A stretch of 64,000 bases of DNA, taken from the NCBI GenBank assembly GCA_017473865.1, contig JAFUJB010000009.1:28658-92657 (forward strand), read 5' to 3'. This document shows positions 9,067 through 18,426 of this stretch, in pieces. The position numbers and the translations under genes are program-made. The DNA comes from Clostridia bacterium. Its GTDB lineage: Bacteria; Bacillota; Clostridia; Oscillospirales; CAG-272. The notes beneath the pieces were generated by a model. The model searched no databases, was not told the origin of the DNA, and was given only the letters and a program-made list of their open reading frames with translations. How positions within the stretch are numbered: position 1 is the stretch's first letter; each line of letters begins with the position of its first letter.

Positions 9067-9588
9067 TTAAGAATTTTTGATTGAAATGAAAATAATCTCG
9101 TCAATGACGGAAATTATATTTTCAAAGCACTTGTTTATTTTATCAAAAAATTTGTCTTTAATCAAGGCTTTTGTGTTAAAAGTTATCCCGCCGTTTTGTT
9201 TATCCGTCTCTTTTAAGAATGAAATATAGAGTTCGTCGCGTTGTTTTAATATGCCTTCAACGTCGATTTTAAGCTTGTTTTCGATACATTTATTTGAGAT
9301 GGAACACCCCTCTTTTATCAATGCGGAATAATTGCCATAATCACTTAAAAAGCTGTAATTGCCAAGAGAAACAATACCGCAATTAACTGTGTGGAGCATA
9401 CAAGCAAGTCTGACGATATCCTCTCGGTCAATTTGAGTTACAAATTGTTTTTGCGCTTTCGTTATACAAAGATTTCTTATTTTTGATGATTTTTTCATTA
9501 TTTCGCAGCCGTCTTTTGTCGGCTCTTTTGACAAAACAACCGACAGCCTGCATAAAGAAATCAGATCGTCGAAACAGTCGTATTTCAT
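9067..9588 (-). CDS. Hypothetical helical protein, weakly DUF47/PhoU-like
   Basis: A 173-residue mostly helical protein. The segment FVTQIDREDIVRLA (about 48-61) resembles the TPIDREDI signature of DUF47 (PhoU-like) proteins, which usually accompany Pit phosphate transporters, but no transporter is encoded nearby. Several Cys (5, 12, 28, 41, 63) are unusual for that family. It is first in the minus-strand set with DUF5685 and the J-domain protein. Assignment tentative. Confidence 0.55.
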   Translation of the reverse strand: MKYDCFDDLISLCRLSVVLSKEPTKDGCEIMKKSSKIRNLCITKAQKQFVTQIDREDIVRLACMLHTVNCGIVSLGNYSFLSDYGNYSALIKEGCSISNKCIENKLKIDVEGILKQRDELYISFLKETDKQNGGITFNTKALIKDKFFDKINKCFENIISVIDEIIFISIKNS

Positions 9589-9696
9589 CTTGTTTACCTC
9601 TTATGCCTTTTATATAGCAGTATATGCTTGATTGATGTGTAAAATGTTTTGAAAGGACCATGTGTAAACTTTTGGGAAACTTTATTTGCTGCGTTG

Positions 9697-9725
9697 TTGA
9701 CAAAGTATTATATATAAGCTATAAT
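9697..9725 (+). promoter_or_regulatory. Consensus sigma-A promoter of the yicC-rsmB operon
   Basis: TTGACA (9697-9702), a 17-bp spacer and TATAAT (9720-9725): a perfect match to the housekeeping consensus, 39 bp before the yicC start. Confidence 0.9.
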
Positions 9726-9764
9726 ATATGTTAATTATTTGTAAGCGCGCAGAGGTATGCAGAT

Positions 9765-10652
9765 ATGGTAAGAAGTATGACTGCTTTCGGCAGAGCTACG
9801 GCGTCTGTCGAGGGCAAAGAGATAACGGCGGAATTAAAATCGGTCAACTCGAGATTTCTCGACTGTAACATAAAAATTTCAAGAATGTACAGCTTCCTTG
9901 AGGACCGCGTCCGCGAATACGTTCAGGCTCGCGGCATCAAACGCGGTAAGCTTGACGTTTATATCGGTGTTGACGTCGTTGAAAAGATGGGAGTTGAACT
10001 CAGACTTGACGAAGCGTATACCGAAAGCTACATCAAGGCTTTGAGGGATTTACAGGAAAAATTCGGACTCAAAGACGATATATCCGTTATGTCGGTGGCG
10101 CAGAACAGAGAGATATTCACCGTTCTCAAACCCGAGGAAGATATGGAAAAGGACTGGGAGATAATAAGACCCGTTCTTGACAGCGCTATCGATATGTTTA
10201 TTGCTCAGCGCGAACGCGAAGGCGAAAAGCTGAAGGCTGACCTTCTCATCAAGAAGGCAAATCTTATGGAAATGACCGACAAAATTGAAAAAATGTCGGC
10301 TGAATGTATTGCAAGTTACGGAGCTAAGCTTGAAAACAGACTTATGCAGGTGCTTGAAAAGCATAACATCGAGATCGATTCGGCAAGAATACTTACGGAA
10401 TGTGCCATTTTCGCTGACAAAGTAGCAGTCGACGAAGAGGTAGTAAGACTGAGATCACACTTTGACGAGTTCGACAAGATACTCGAAGCCGGCGGCGCTG
10501 TGGGCAAGAATATGGACTATCTGCTTCAGGAAATGAACAGAGAGGTCAATACGACCGGTTCAAAGGCTAATGACGCTGATATGGCTCACCTCGTTGTAAA
10601 TATGAAGAGTGAGCTTGAAAAGATAAGAGAACAGATACAGAATCTCGAATGA
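9765..10652 (+). CDS. yicC: YicC/YloC family endoribonuclease
   Basis: A 295-residue protein with the canonical start MVRSMTAFGRA and the conserved C-terminal region NYLLQEMNREVNT-like (here MDYLLQEMNREVNTTGSKA). YicC-type proteins are endoribonucleases implicated in RNA turnover. agaggt lies 8-9 nt before the ATG. It is the first gene of a long operon and stands directly upstream of remA and gmk, the usual Firmicutes order. Confidence 0.95.
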   Translation: MVRSMTAFGRATASVEGKEITAELKSVNSRFLDCNIKISRMYSFLEDRVREYVQARGIKRGKLDVYIGVDVVEKMGVELRLDEAYTESYIKALRDLQEKFGLKDDISVMSVAQNREIFTVLKPEEDMEKDWEIIRPVLDSAIDMFIAQREREGEKLKADLLIKKANLMEMTDKIEKMSAECIASYGAKLENRLMQVLEKHNIEIDSARILTECAIFADKVAVDEEVVRLRSHFDEFDKILEAGGAVGKNMDYLLQEMNREVNTTGSKANDADMAHLVVNMKSELEKIREQIQNLE

Positions 10653-10660
10653 GGTAGGAT

Positions 10661-10933
10661 ATGTTATTTATCAATATAGGTTTTGGAAATATGGTGGCGG
10701 CAAACAGAGTAGTCGCGATCTCAAGCCCTGAATCTTCGCCCGTGAAAAGACTTGTTGCAGTGGCGAAAGAAGAGGGGAGGATCATCGACCTTTCGTGCGG
10801 ACACAAGACCAAGACGGTCATTATAACAGACAGTGAACACGTTATACTTTCGGCGCTCCCGACAGAAAGAATTGCGGATAGACTTAACGGTCTGTCGGAC
10901 AACAATTCTTCGGATGACGATGATATAACCTGA
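10661..10933 (+). CDS. remA: DUF370/RemA-like DNA-binding regulator
   Basis: A 90-residue protein starting MLFINIGFGNMVAANRVVAI, the RemA/DUF370 signature. In Bacillus RemA binds DNA and activates matrix and osmoprotection genes. The C-terminus ends in a short acidic tail (SSDDDD). It starts 8 bp after yicC. Target genes in this organism are unknown. Confidence 0.93.
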   Translation: MLFINIGFGNMVAANRVVAISSPESSPVKRLVAVAKEEGRIIDLSCGHKTKTVIITDSEHVILSALPTERIADRLNGLSDNNSSDDDDIT

Positions 10934-10963
10934 CAACAAAACAACGTCAAAGGGATGAAAAAA

Positions 10964-11572
10964 ATGAACAACAAAAACCTGCTTTTAGTAATCTCCGGGC
11001 CCGCAGGAAGCGGAAAGGGGACGGTTGTTAAGGAAATTATGAAAGAGTCCGACTCTTTTGCATATTCTGTATCTGCAACGACAAGACAGCCCCGTCCGGG
11101 AGAGGTCGACGGAGTAAACTATTATTTCGTTACCCGCGAGGAATTTGAAGAGAACATAAAAAACGATTCTCTCATTGAGTATACACAGTATTGCGGAAAC
11201 TACTACGGAACGATAAACAGTAAAGTAAAAGAAGCTCTCAAAGAAAAAAACGTAATCCTCGAAATTGAGGTCGAGGGGGCAATGAACGTCAAAAAGAAGT
11301 TCCCCGACGCAGTTCTGGTACTGCTTCTTCCTCCCGATTTCAAAACGCTTGAAGCAAGACTGAGGGGCAGAGCCACTGAGACTGAAGACGTTATCAAGGC
11401 AAGACTTGAAAAATCCAAGATTGAAATGGGTTGCTTCGAGCAATACGACTACGTCGTAATTAACAAAGACGAAGGCGCCAAGAAAGCGGCTTTGGACATA
11501 ATCAATATTACAAAATCAGAAATACAACGCACGTCAAGGCGTTTGGAAGTAAAGGAACATTTCTATGAATAA
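10964..11572 (+). CDS. gmk: Guanylate kinase
   Basis: Phosphorylates GMP to GDP with ATP. The P-loop GPAGSGKGT lies near residue 12, followed by TTRQPRPGEVDGVNY (the GMP-binding loop) and IEYTQYCGNYYGT. Length (202) is typical. The frame offers an ATG at 10955 with aaaggg directly abutting it and one at 10964 with the same SD at 9 nt; I choose 10964. It overlaps rpoZ by 8 bp, implying translational coupling. Confidence 0.96.
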   Translation: MNNKNLLLVISGPAGSGKGTVVKEIMKESDSFAYSVSATTRQPRPGEVDGVNYYFVTREEFEENIKNDSLIEYTQYCGNYYGTINSKVKEALKEKNVILEIEVEGAMNVKKKFPDAVLVLLLPPDFKTLEARLRGRATETEDVIKARLEKSKIEMGCFEQYDYVVINKDEGAKKAALDIINITKSEIQRTSRRLEVKEHFYE

Positions 11573-11870
11573 CGAAAAATACACCAACATGATCTCCCCC
11601 ACACTCGAAACACTTCAGGAAAAAGGTAAGTATAACAGATATGAGCTTGTTATCGCTACCGCAAAATGCGCAAGAATAGTTACCGATGAATACGTAAAAC
11701 AGCGCGAACACGCAGAAAAACTTGTTGCAAGCAAGGAAACTGACAAGAGCATTGCTGCACTCATTAATCAGGATTACCGCGATGAAAAGGCTGTCAGAAT
11801 TGCAATTAACCGTTTGCATAGCAAGGAATACTCAATCGTTGAAGAGTCCCTGGGACAGAATATCGACTGA
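11565..11870 (+). CDS. rpoZ: RNA polymerase omega subunit
   Basis: A 101-residue omega subunit; the conserved stretch NRYELVIATAKCARIV is present near residue 23, and the gene sits between gmk and priA as usual in Firmicutes. Its start overlaps the gmk end by 8 bp. The C-terminal about 30 residues (KAVRIAINRLHSKEYSIVEE) are less typical. Confidence 0.9.
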   Translation: MNNEKYTNMISPTLETLQEKGKYNRYELVIATAKCARIVTDEYVKQREHAEKLVASKETDKSIAALINQDYRDEKAVRIAINRLHSKEYSIVEESLGQNID

Positions 11871-11911
11871 TATTACTTTAATATTTTAACAGAAAAGGTG
11901 GTGCATCAAAA

Positions 11912-14422
11912 ATGATTGACCTGTTTGCGCGGGTGTATGTTTTGGATGCACCTTACTTTATTGACAGGAAATTTGACTATTCCATCCCCGAAGAACTCCA
12001 AGGCAGAATAAAAAAAGGCTCACTTGTAAGCGTACCGTTCGGTAAGGGCAACAAGGGTTCTTACGCTCTTGTGTCCGAAATAACCGATACGACCGAATTC
12101 AGCGGAGTAAAGTCGGTGATTGACGTTGTAAATGACGTTGAACTGAATGAAGAAACGTACAGACTTTGTATGTTTCTAAAAGACAGAACGTTCTGTACGG
12201 TAGGGGATGCGGTCAAGACGGTAGTTCCCGTATCCGCATTCGGAAAAATGTACAGCGTATACACCCTTGCCGATAATATTGATTATGAGTCGTTCGGCGA
12301 GAATGCAAAAGAGATATGCTCGTATCTCAAAGACCACCCGAACTCGAAATATAATGCGCTTAAAGATAAATTCGGTGAAAGAATCGACCGAGCTTTGCGC
12401 GACTTGGGTTCAAGGGGAATAGTAATTAAACACATTGAGATAAAAGAAGCTTCGAAAAAGACGGAGAAGTATATACACCTGATACTTTCGGATGATGATG
12501 CAGTTGACTGTATAGAAAACAGAGGTGCTTACAAGGTTCGCGGAGACAGACTGCGTTCAATCGTATCTGCGTTATACGAAAACGGTGGCAACCTCTCCGA
12601 AGCCGAGCTTAAGGGTATTACGGGTTGTTCGGGTGCACAGATCAAATCCCTTGAACAAAAGGGGATAGTGTCTGTCGAGGAGATAGACGTATACAGAAAT
12701 CCTTACGGCGAAAAAATATCAGAGAATAAGCAGAACGTGCTGACAGACCATCAGCAAGAGGCGTTCAATATAATATCAGAGCTATACAAAACGGGTCAGC
12801 CAAAAGCAGTATTACTTCACGGTATAACGGGAAGCGGTAAAACAAGAGTAATCAAAGCCGTTATTGACGAGGTGATTGCATCGGGCAGACAGGCGATAGT
12901 ACTTGTCCCCGAAATATCGCTTACACCGCAGACGGTAGGACTGTTTAAAGCCTTCTACGGCGAAAGAATTGCCGTTATACATTCGTCGCTTTCCAACGGT
13001 GAGCGTTTTGACGCTTGGCGCAGGATAAAACAAGGCGAGGTTGACGTTTGTATAGGTACTCGCTCGGCGGTGTTCGCTCCGTTTGAAAGACTTGGGCTTA
13101 TCGTTATTGACGAAGAGCAGGAACACACTTATAAATCAGATATGTCCCCGCGTTATCACGCGCGCGACATTGCAAGATTCAGGGCGGGATACAATAACGC
13201 GCTTATGCTTCTTGCATCGGCTACCCCCTCCCTTGAAAGCTACCACAGAGCAAAACAGGGAGCATATACCCTTGTTGAGCTGAAAGAGAGATACGGAAAT
13301 GCGGTGTTACCCGAAACGAGAATTTCGGATTTGAGGCTTGACCTTGCAAAGACGTCGGGGCTTTCTGTTATAGGCGAAAAGCTCTATAATGCTATGAAGG
13401 AAGCTCTTGCGAAAAACGAGCAGGTTATACTTTTTATTAACCGAAGAGGGTATAATAATTTCGTATCGTGCGCTATGTGCGGCAAAGCCGTAATCTGCCC
13501 CCATTGCAGTGTATCGCTTACGTTCCATTCTCCCGGAAGGGTGTATCAGGACGAGGGTGAGACCGCTATGCAGGCGAGGGTGAAAAACGGCTGGCTTACC
13601 TGCCACTATTGCGGTACACGGCTTCCCGTTCCGAAGGTGTGTCCCGAATGCGGAAGCGAGCATATACAGCATTTAGGCTATGGCACTCAAAAGGTTGAGG
13701 AAGAGCTGAAGCTGCTTTTCCCCGAAAGCAAGGTTATGCGTATGGACGCTGATACAACGTCCACCAAGTTCGCTTTTGACACTATGCTTGAAAGATTCAG
13801 AAATGGGGAAGCTAATATACTTATCGGCACACAGATGGTAACCAAGGGGCACGATTTCCCCAACGTAACCTGCGTTGGCGTTCTGCTTGCGGATAATTCT
13901 TTGTATCTTGACGATTACAGGGCAAACGAGAGAACGTTTGATCTTATAACTCAGGTTACGGGCAGAGCAGGCCGAAGCGATAAAAAAGGGTGCGCAGTAA
14001 TACAGACCTACAATCCTGAGCATCAACTGCTGAAATATGCATCAAGGCAGGACTACAGTGCATTTTATAATAACGAAATACTGCTTCGTAAGGCGTATAC
14101 ATTTCCGCCTTACTGCGACGTTATGACGGCAACTTTAACGTCGTCCTCTGAAAATGAGCTGCTAAAGGGCTGTGTTTATATGAACACGGTAATTAAAGAT
14201 ATGGCAGAAAAAGAGGACAAACAAAAGGTCGTGTTGAACGTATACGGACCGTTTGAAGCATCGGTATACAAGATAAATGAAAAATACCGTATGCAGTTTG
14301 TCATAAAATGCAGAAACAACAACGAGACGAGAGCGCTTTTTGCAAAAGTGTACGCTATGTGTGAAAAGCAGTTTAACGGGAAAATACAGATATCGTTCGA
14401 CATAAATCCGAACAATATGTAG
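11912..14422 (+). CDS. priA: Primosomal replication helicase PriA
   Basis: An 836-residue 3'-to-5' DNA helicase that restarts stalled forks. The N-terminal DNA-binding domain (YVLDAPYFIDRKFDY) precedes a Walker A motif GITGSGKT near residue 303, a DEEQ box near 398, and a zinc-binding insert with Cys pairs (CAMCG, CPHC, CHYCG, CPECG) at about 525-590. The C-terminal helicase motifs GTQMVTKGHDF and QVTGRAGR are intact. SD aaggtggt precedes the ATG by 8 nt. Confidence 0.96.
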   Translation: MIDLFARVYVLDAPYFIDRKFDYSIPEELQGRIKKGSLVSVPFGKGNKGSYALVSEITDTTEFSGVKSVIDVVNDVELNEETYRLCMFLKDRTFCTVGDAVKTVVPVSAFGKMYSVYTLADNIDYESFGENAKEICSYLKDHPNSKYNALKDKFGERIDRALRDLGSRGIVIKHIEIKEASKKTEKYIHLILSDDDAVDCIENRGAYKVRGDRLRSIVSALYENGGNLSEAELKGITGCSGAQIKSLEQKGIVSVEEIDVYRNPYGEKISENKQNVLTDHQQEAFNIISELYKTGQPKAVLLHGITGSGKTRVIKAVIDEVIASGRQAIVLVPEISLTPQTVGLFKAFYGERIAVIHSSLSNGERFDAWRRIKQGEVDVCIGTRSAVFAPFERLGLIVIDEEQEHTYKSDMSPRYHARDIARFRAGYNNALMLLASATPSLESYHRAKQGAYTLVELKERYGNAVLPETRISDLRLDLAKTSGLSVIGEKLYNAMKEALAKNEQVILFINRRGYNNFVSCAMCGKAVICPHCSVSLTFHSPGRVYQDEGETAMQARVKNGWLTCHYCGTRLPVPKVCPECGSEHIQHLGYGTQKVEEELKLLFPESKVMRMDADTTSTKFAFDTMLERFRNGEANILIGTQMVTKGHDFPNVTCVGVLLADNSLYLDDYRANERTFDLITQVTGRAGRSDKKGCAVIQTYNPEHQLLKYASRQDYSAFYNNEILLRKAYTFPPYCDVMTATLTSSSENELLKGCVYMNTVIKDMAEKEDKQKVVLNVYGPFEASVYKINEKYRMQFVIKCRNNNETRALFAKVYAMCEKQFNGKIQISFDINPNNM

Positions 14423-14450
14423 AAATATGAACAGATACAGGAGAAAGAAA

Positions 14451-14933
14451 ATGGCATTACTTAAAATTGTAAAAGTAGGAGACGAGCTATTGAGAAAAAA
14501 GAGCCGTCCCGTAGAAAAGATAACACCAAGAATTATTCAGCTTCTTGACGATATGAAGGATACGATGAGAGCGCACGACGGCGTAGGACTTGCCGCCGTT
14601 CAGGTAGGCGTTCTCCGCCGTATCGTTCTTGTTGAAACCGAAAGAGGCGAGCTTATTGAAATGATTAATCCCGAGATTATCGCAACCGAGGGAGAACAGA
14701 TAGATATTGAAGGCTGTCTTTCTGTACCCGACAAGTGCGGTATAACAAAAAGACCGATGAAAGTTACCGTAAGAGCGATGAACCGTAAGGGCGAAATTTA
14801 CGAAATAACAGGCTCGGAGCTTAAGGCAAGAGCGTTCTGCCACGAGATCGACCACCTCGACGGTATTTTGTATATCGACCACGCGAAAATGCTTACGCAG
14901 GAAGAACTTGCCGAGCTTTACGAAGAGGAATAA
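14451..14933 (+). CDS. def: Peptide deformylase
   Basis: Removes the formyl group from nascent proteins. All three metalloenzyme motifs are present: GVGLAAVQVG, EGCLSVP and HEIDHLDG. The start is set at 14451 (MALLKIV), with aggaga 7 nt upstream; an in-frame ATG at 14427 has no SD. Product about 160 residues. It is followed 11 bp later by fmt, its functional partner. Confidence 0.96.
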   Translation: MALLKIVKVGDELLRKKSRPVEKITPRIIQLLDDMKDTMRAHDGVGLAAVQVGVLRRIVLVETERGELIEMINPEIIATEGEQIDIEGCLSVPDKCGITKRPMKVTVRAMNRKGEIYEITGSELKARAFCHEIDHLDGILYIDHAKMLTQEELAELYEEE

Positions 14934-14944
14934 AAGAAAAGTTT

Positions 14945-15883
14945 ATGAGAATATTATTTATGGGAACACCCGACTTTGCGAAGGTGTGCTTTGAATCCCT
15001 TTTAACCACTGAAAATGATGTGATAGGCGTTATAACTCAGCCCGATAAACCTAAGGGCAGAGGATACGCGCTTATGCCTCCGCCCGTTAAGGTGAGTGCG
15101 CTTGAAAACAATATTCCCGTATATCAGCCCGACACGCTTAAAGACGAGTCCTTTGCAAACCTATTAGAAAAACTTGATCCCGAGCTTATCGTCGTTGTTG
15201 CATACGGTAAGATATTGCCCAAAAACGTACTTGATTATCCCAAATACGGATGCATAAACGTTCACGGTTCGCTCCTTCCCAAGTACAGAGGGGCAGCACC
15301 CATACAGAGAGCGATCATCGACGGAGAAAAAACGACCGGAATTACGACGATGTATATGGAAGAGGGACTTGATACGGGCGATATGATCGAAATGTATGAG
15401 ATCGCGATCCGTCCTGAAGATAATTTCGAGACTCTGCACGACAAGCTTGCAGATCTTGGCGCTTATGCACTTATGTCTACTGTAAAAGTTATTGCAAGCG
15501 GAAATGTAAAAAGATATAAGCAGGATGACAGCAAGTCTACCTATGCAAAGAAAATTGAGAAGGCAGACTGCCTTGTAGATTTTTCAAAATCGGCAGAAGA
15601 AATACACAACCTTATCAGAGGCACGTCGCCTTTCCCGCTTTCGTTCGCTTTCTTGAACGGAAAAATGATTAAATTTACCTCGTCGTTTTTGACCGATAAA
15701 ACGTCAAAAGAACCCGCAGGCAAAGTCGTATCACTAGAAAAAGGCAACGTATACGTTGCAACCGGAGACGGCGTTATAGGCATTGACGGAGTATTGCCCG
15801 AGGGAAAGGGACGAATGAAGGCGTCCGATTTTGTAAACGGCAGAAAAATTTCAGAGGGAGATATATTCACATCCGAAAAATAA
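14945..15883 (+). CDS. fmt: Methionyl-tRNA formyltransferase
   Basis: A 312-residue enzyme that formylates initiator Met-tRNA using 10-formyl-THF. It starts MRILFMGTPDFA and has the catalytic motif VHGSLLPKYRGAAPIQ near residue 108. The C-terminal OB-like domain is present. It is paired with def, so the gene pair covers both addition and removal of the formyl group. Confidence 0.96.
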   Translation: MRILFMGTPDFAKVCFESLLTTENDVIGVITQPDKPKGRGYALMPPPVKVSALENNIPVYQPDTLKDESFANLLEKLDPELIVVVAYGKILPKNVLDYPKYGCINVHGSLLPKYRGAAPIQRAIIDGEKTTGITTMYMEEGLDTGDMIEMYEIAIRPEDNFETLHDKLADLGAYALMSTVKVIASGNVKRYKQDDSKSTYAKKIEKADCLVDFSKSAEEIHNLIRGTSPFPLSFAFLNGKMIKFTSSFLTDKTSKEPAGKVVSLEKGNVYVATGDGVIGIDGVLPEGKGRMKASDFVNGRKISEGDIFTSEK

Positions 15884-15913
15884 ACCAATTACTAATAAAA
15901 AGAAGGGCTTTTT

Positions 15914-16603
15914 ATGTATTTTGATATTACTTATCTTATCATCGTATTGCCTGCAATGCTTCTTGCAATGCTGGCAAGCGCGAACGTAAATTCCACTTTT
16001 AAAAAATACAGCAAGGTCATATCCGCAAGAAGAATGACGGGCCACGACGCTGCAAGAAGAATTCTTGATGCGAACGGACTTCATAACGTAGCTATTAATC
16101 GTGTGGCAGGCGATCTTACCGACCACTATGACCCCAGAACGAATACGGTAAATTTGTCAAACAGCGTATACGATAATCCTTCGGTTGCGGCTATAGGTGT
16201 TGCTTCTCACGAAGCGGGACACGCAGTTCAGCACGCGGTTGGATATAGTCCCATTAAACTCAGAATGGCTATTATTCCCGTTACGCAGATTGCTTCAAAG
16301 CTTGCTTTGCCTCTCGTAATTTTAGGTATTATTCTTGAGTTTGCAGGACTTGCGTATGTCGGCTGTATCTTTTTTGCTGTGGCAACTTTTTTCCAGCTTG
16401 TAACGCTTCCCGTCGAATTTAACGCGAGCCGAAGAGCTATTGAAGCTATTGAAGGCGCCGGAATACTCGGAAGCGATGAGATACAAGGCTCAAAGAAGGT
16501 GCTTAAAGCGGCGGCAATGACTTACGTTGCGGCACTTGCTGTGTCTCTCGCTCAGCTTTTAAGGCTTCTTATTCTTGTCGGCGGCGGGAGAAGAAGAGAC
16601 TAA
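15914..16603 (+). CDS. YugP-like membrane zinc metallopeptidase
   Basis: A 229-residue membrane protein with the HEAGH zinc motif (ASHEAGHAVQHAVGY near residue 97). Hydrophobic segments lie at about 4-22, 120-165 and 200-220. The family (neutral zinc metallopeptidase, YugP type) is common in Clostridia and often encoded between fmt and rsmB, as here. Substrate unknown. It abuts rsmB with no gap. Confidence 0.88.
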   Translation: MYFDITYLIIVLPAMLLAMLASANVNSTFKKYSKVISARRMTGHDAARRILDANGLHNVAINRVAGDLTDHYDPRTNTVNLSNSVYDNPSVAAIGVASHEAGHAVQHAVGYSPIKLRMAIIPVTQIASKLALPLVILGIILEFAGLAYVGCIFFAVATFFQLVTLPVEFNASRRAIEAIEGAGILGSDEIQGSKKVLKAAAMTYVAALAVSLAQLLRLLILVGGGRRRD

Positions 16604-17941
16604 ATGAACGTAAGAGAAATCGTTTTTGCATCACTATTGAAGTGCGAAAAAAATAAGAGCTATCCGAATATTGAAATTGATTCAGCTATCGAAAAATATA
16701 AGCTGACGGGCGCAGACCGTAGCTTTTATACAGCTCTTGTTTACGGCGTTATCGAAAAAAAGATAACGCTTGATTACATAATTTCAAGATTTTCAAGCAG
16801 AGATGTGTCCAAGATAGATGCGGAAATTCTCGTTATTTTGAGAATGGGCGTATATCAGATACTTTATATGGGCAGTGTGCCCGACCACGCGGCTTGTTTT
16901 GAAAGCGTCGAATTGTGCAGAAAAAACAACAAGAAAAGTGCGTCGGGGTTTGTAAACGCTCTGTTGAGAGAAACCGTAAGAAAAAAAGACGGGATAGTAT
17001 ATCCCGACAAAGAAAAAGAACCGACAAAATATCTGTCGGTCGTATATTCATTTCCCGAATGGCTGTGTCAGATGTGGCTTAATGACTATGGTTTTGAAAA
17101 ATGCGAGAGTATTCTTTCTGCACTTAACTGTCCGCCCGACATAACGCTGAGGGTTAATACCCTCAAGACCGACGTTGAGTCGGTTTTGAAGTCCTTGGAA
17201 GAAAAAGAGATAAAAGCGGAAAAAGGATATTATTCGAGAAATGCCGTAAGACTTTTGCAGGCTTGTCCCATATCCTCGCTCGATATGCTGAAAAACGGGG
17301 AAGTGTACGTTCAGGACGAGGCGTCGCAGTTGTGCGCTGAAATAGTGGGCGCAAAAGAGAACGACTTTGTAATAGATACTTGTTCTTGTCCCGGCGGCAA
17401 GAGTTTTTCTATGGCTATCAATATGGGTAACAAGGGCAAAGTGTGTGCGTTCGATCTTCATGGCAACAAACTTACACTTGTTGAAAAGGGCGCGAAAAAG
17501 CTTGGTATTGACATAATCGAAACAAAAGAGCACGACGGAAGTATAGCTCTGGAAGAGTTGAAAGGGTGTGCTGACAGGGTGCTTGTTGACGCTCCGTGTT
17601 CGGGACTTGGCGTAATTGCCAAAAAGCCTGATTTAAGATATAAAGAAAAATCGGCGATTGAGAGACTGCCCGATATACAGTACAAGATACTTGACGCTGC
17701 TTGTACGTACGTAAAAGAAGGGGGAGTATTGGTATACTCCACTTGTACGATAAATAAGCGCGAGAACGAGTGTGTTGTCGAAAGATTTTTGGCAGAGCAT
17801 AGCGGATTTGAGGCATACGATTTTGATCTTGGAAACGGAATTAAGTCCGAAAACGGTATGATAACGTTTTATCCAGATACAACAAAAACCGACGGCTTTT
17901 TCGTCTCCGCTTTTAGGAGAATATATTCTCCCACTTTTTGA
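16604..17941 (+). CDS. rsmB: 16S rRNA (cytosine-967-C5)-methyltransferase RsmB
   Basis: A 445-residue enzyme with an N-terminal NusB-like RNA-binding domain (about 1-130) and a C-terminal SAM-dependent methyltransferase. SAM loop DTCSCPGGKSF lies near 262, DAPCSGLG near 328 and the catalytic Cys in YSTCTI near 378. Its ATG follows the stop of the metallopeptidase directly. In many Firmicutes rlmN, a PP2C phosphatase and prkC follow; here the operon ends in a repeat region. Confidence 0.95.
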   Translation: MNVREIVFASLLKCEKNKSYPNIEIDSAIEKYKLTGADRSFYTALVYGVIEKKITLDYIISRFSSRDVSKIDAEILVILRMGVYQILYMGSVPDHAACFESVELCRKNNKKSASGFVNALLRETVRKKDGIVYPDKEKEPTKYLSVVYSFPEWLCQMWLNDYGFEKCESILSALNCPPDITLRVNTLKTDVESVLKSLEEKEIKAEKGYYSRNAVRLLQACPISSLDMLKNGEVYVQDEASQLCAEIVGAKENDFVIDTCSCPGGKSFSMAINMGNKGKVCAFDLHGNKLTLVEKGAKKLGIDIIETKEHDGSIALEELKGCADRVLVDAPCSGLGVIAKKPDLRYKEKSAIERLPDIQYKILDAACTYVKEGGVLVYSTCTINKRENECVVERFLAEHSGFEAYDFDLGNGIKSENGMITFYPDTTKTDGFFVSAFRRIYSPTF

Positions 17942-18370
17942 AAAAAGTTGGGCAAAAACTTTGCAACCTACTTTCTTTTGGGGAAAGAAAGTAGGCAAAG
18001 AAACCCTGCAACATGGTTTTGCAGAGGCAATATTACCTAAATTGTAGGGGGCGACGCACACGAGAACCCCCAAAACTTACTTCGTGCGTTTCGGGGAACC
18101 CCTACCTCGACGCCCCGTTACGAAAAGTTTTGAGGGATTCAAAAGGGCGCTTTTTCAAAAAGGCCGCCACGCGGCAGGGCGACACGGGAGAGTAAAGGCA
18201 GTGAGGTTTGCGAAAATGTTATTGTTTTTACAGACCCAATGTATGAAGTTTTTGCCCCGCTTTTTACAAAAAGCGGGAAAACGGGGGTTCGGGGGCAGCG
18301 CCCCTGACAGTCTATGCCTCTCCAAGAAAACGCGAAAGCGTTTTGTTTTTTTCGGAACCTCGTTTTTTGC
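17942..18370. repeat. Intergenic mosaic of hairpin modules
   Basis: No credible gene in about 485 bp. Recognisable modules in order: an inverted repeat ctactttctttt/gaaagaaagtag with caaagaaaccctgcaac (17968-18011); aaacttacttcgtgcgtttc followed by ggggaacccctac (18073-18106); aaaagttttgagggattcaa (about 18122-18141); ccccgctttttacaaaaagcggg (18257-18279); gggttcgggggcagcgcccctga (18284-18307); and aaacgcgaaagcgtttt (18328-18344). The same modules occur at 35.5 and 63.5 kb in other combinations. Confidence 0.8.
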
Positions 18371-18379
18371 ATAAAAAAA

Positions 18380-18410
18380 GGTCGTATATGGGTTAGACCC
18401 ATATACGACC
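18380..18410 (-). terminator. Terminator of gap
   Basis: A perfect 14-bp stem (ggtcgtatatgggt / acccatatacgacc) with loop TAG, followed on the minus strand by seven T. It lies 17 bp past the gap stop codon and has T-rich flanks on both strands. Confidence 0.88.
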
Positions 18411-18426
18411 GTATTTTTTCGTAGAA

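Noticed and set aside
18013-18402. Several ORFs of 60-110 codons on both strands between rsmB and gap
   Set aside because: They run through inverted-repeat modules, have biased low-complexity products and no SD; the same DNA modules recur elsewhere in other frames.
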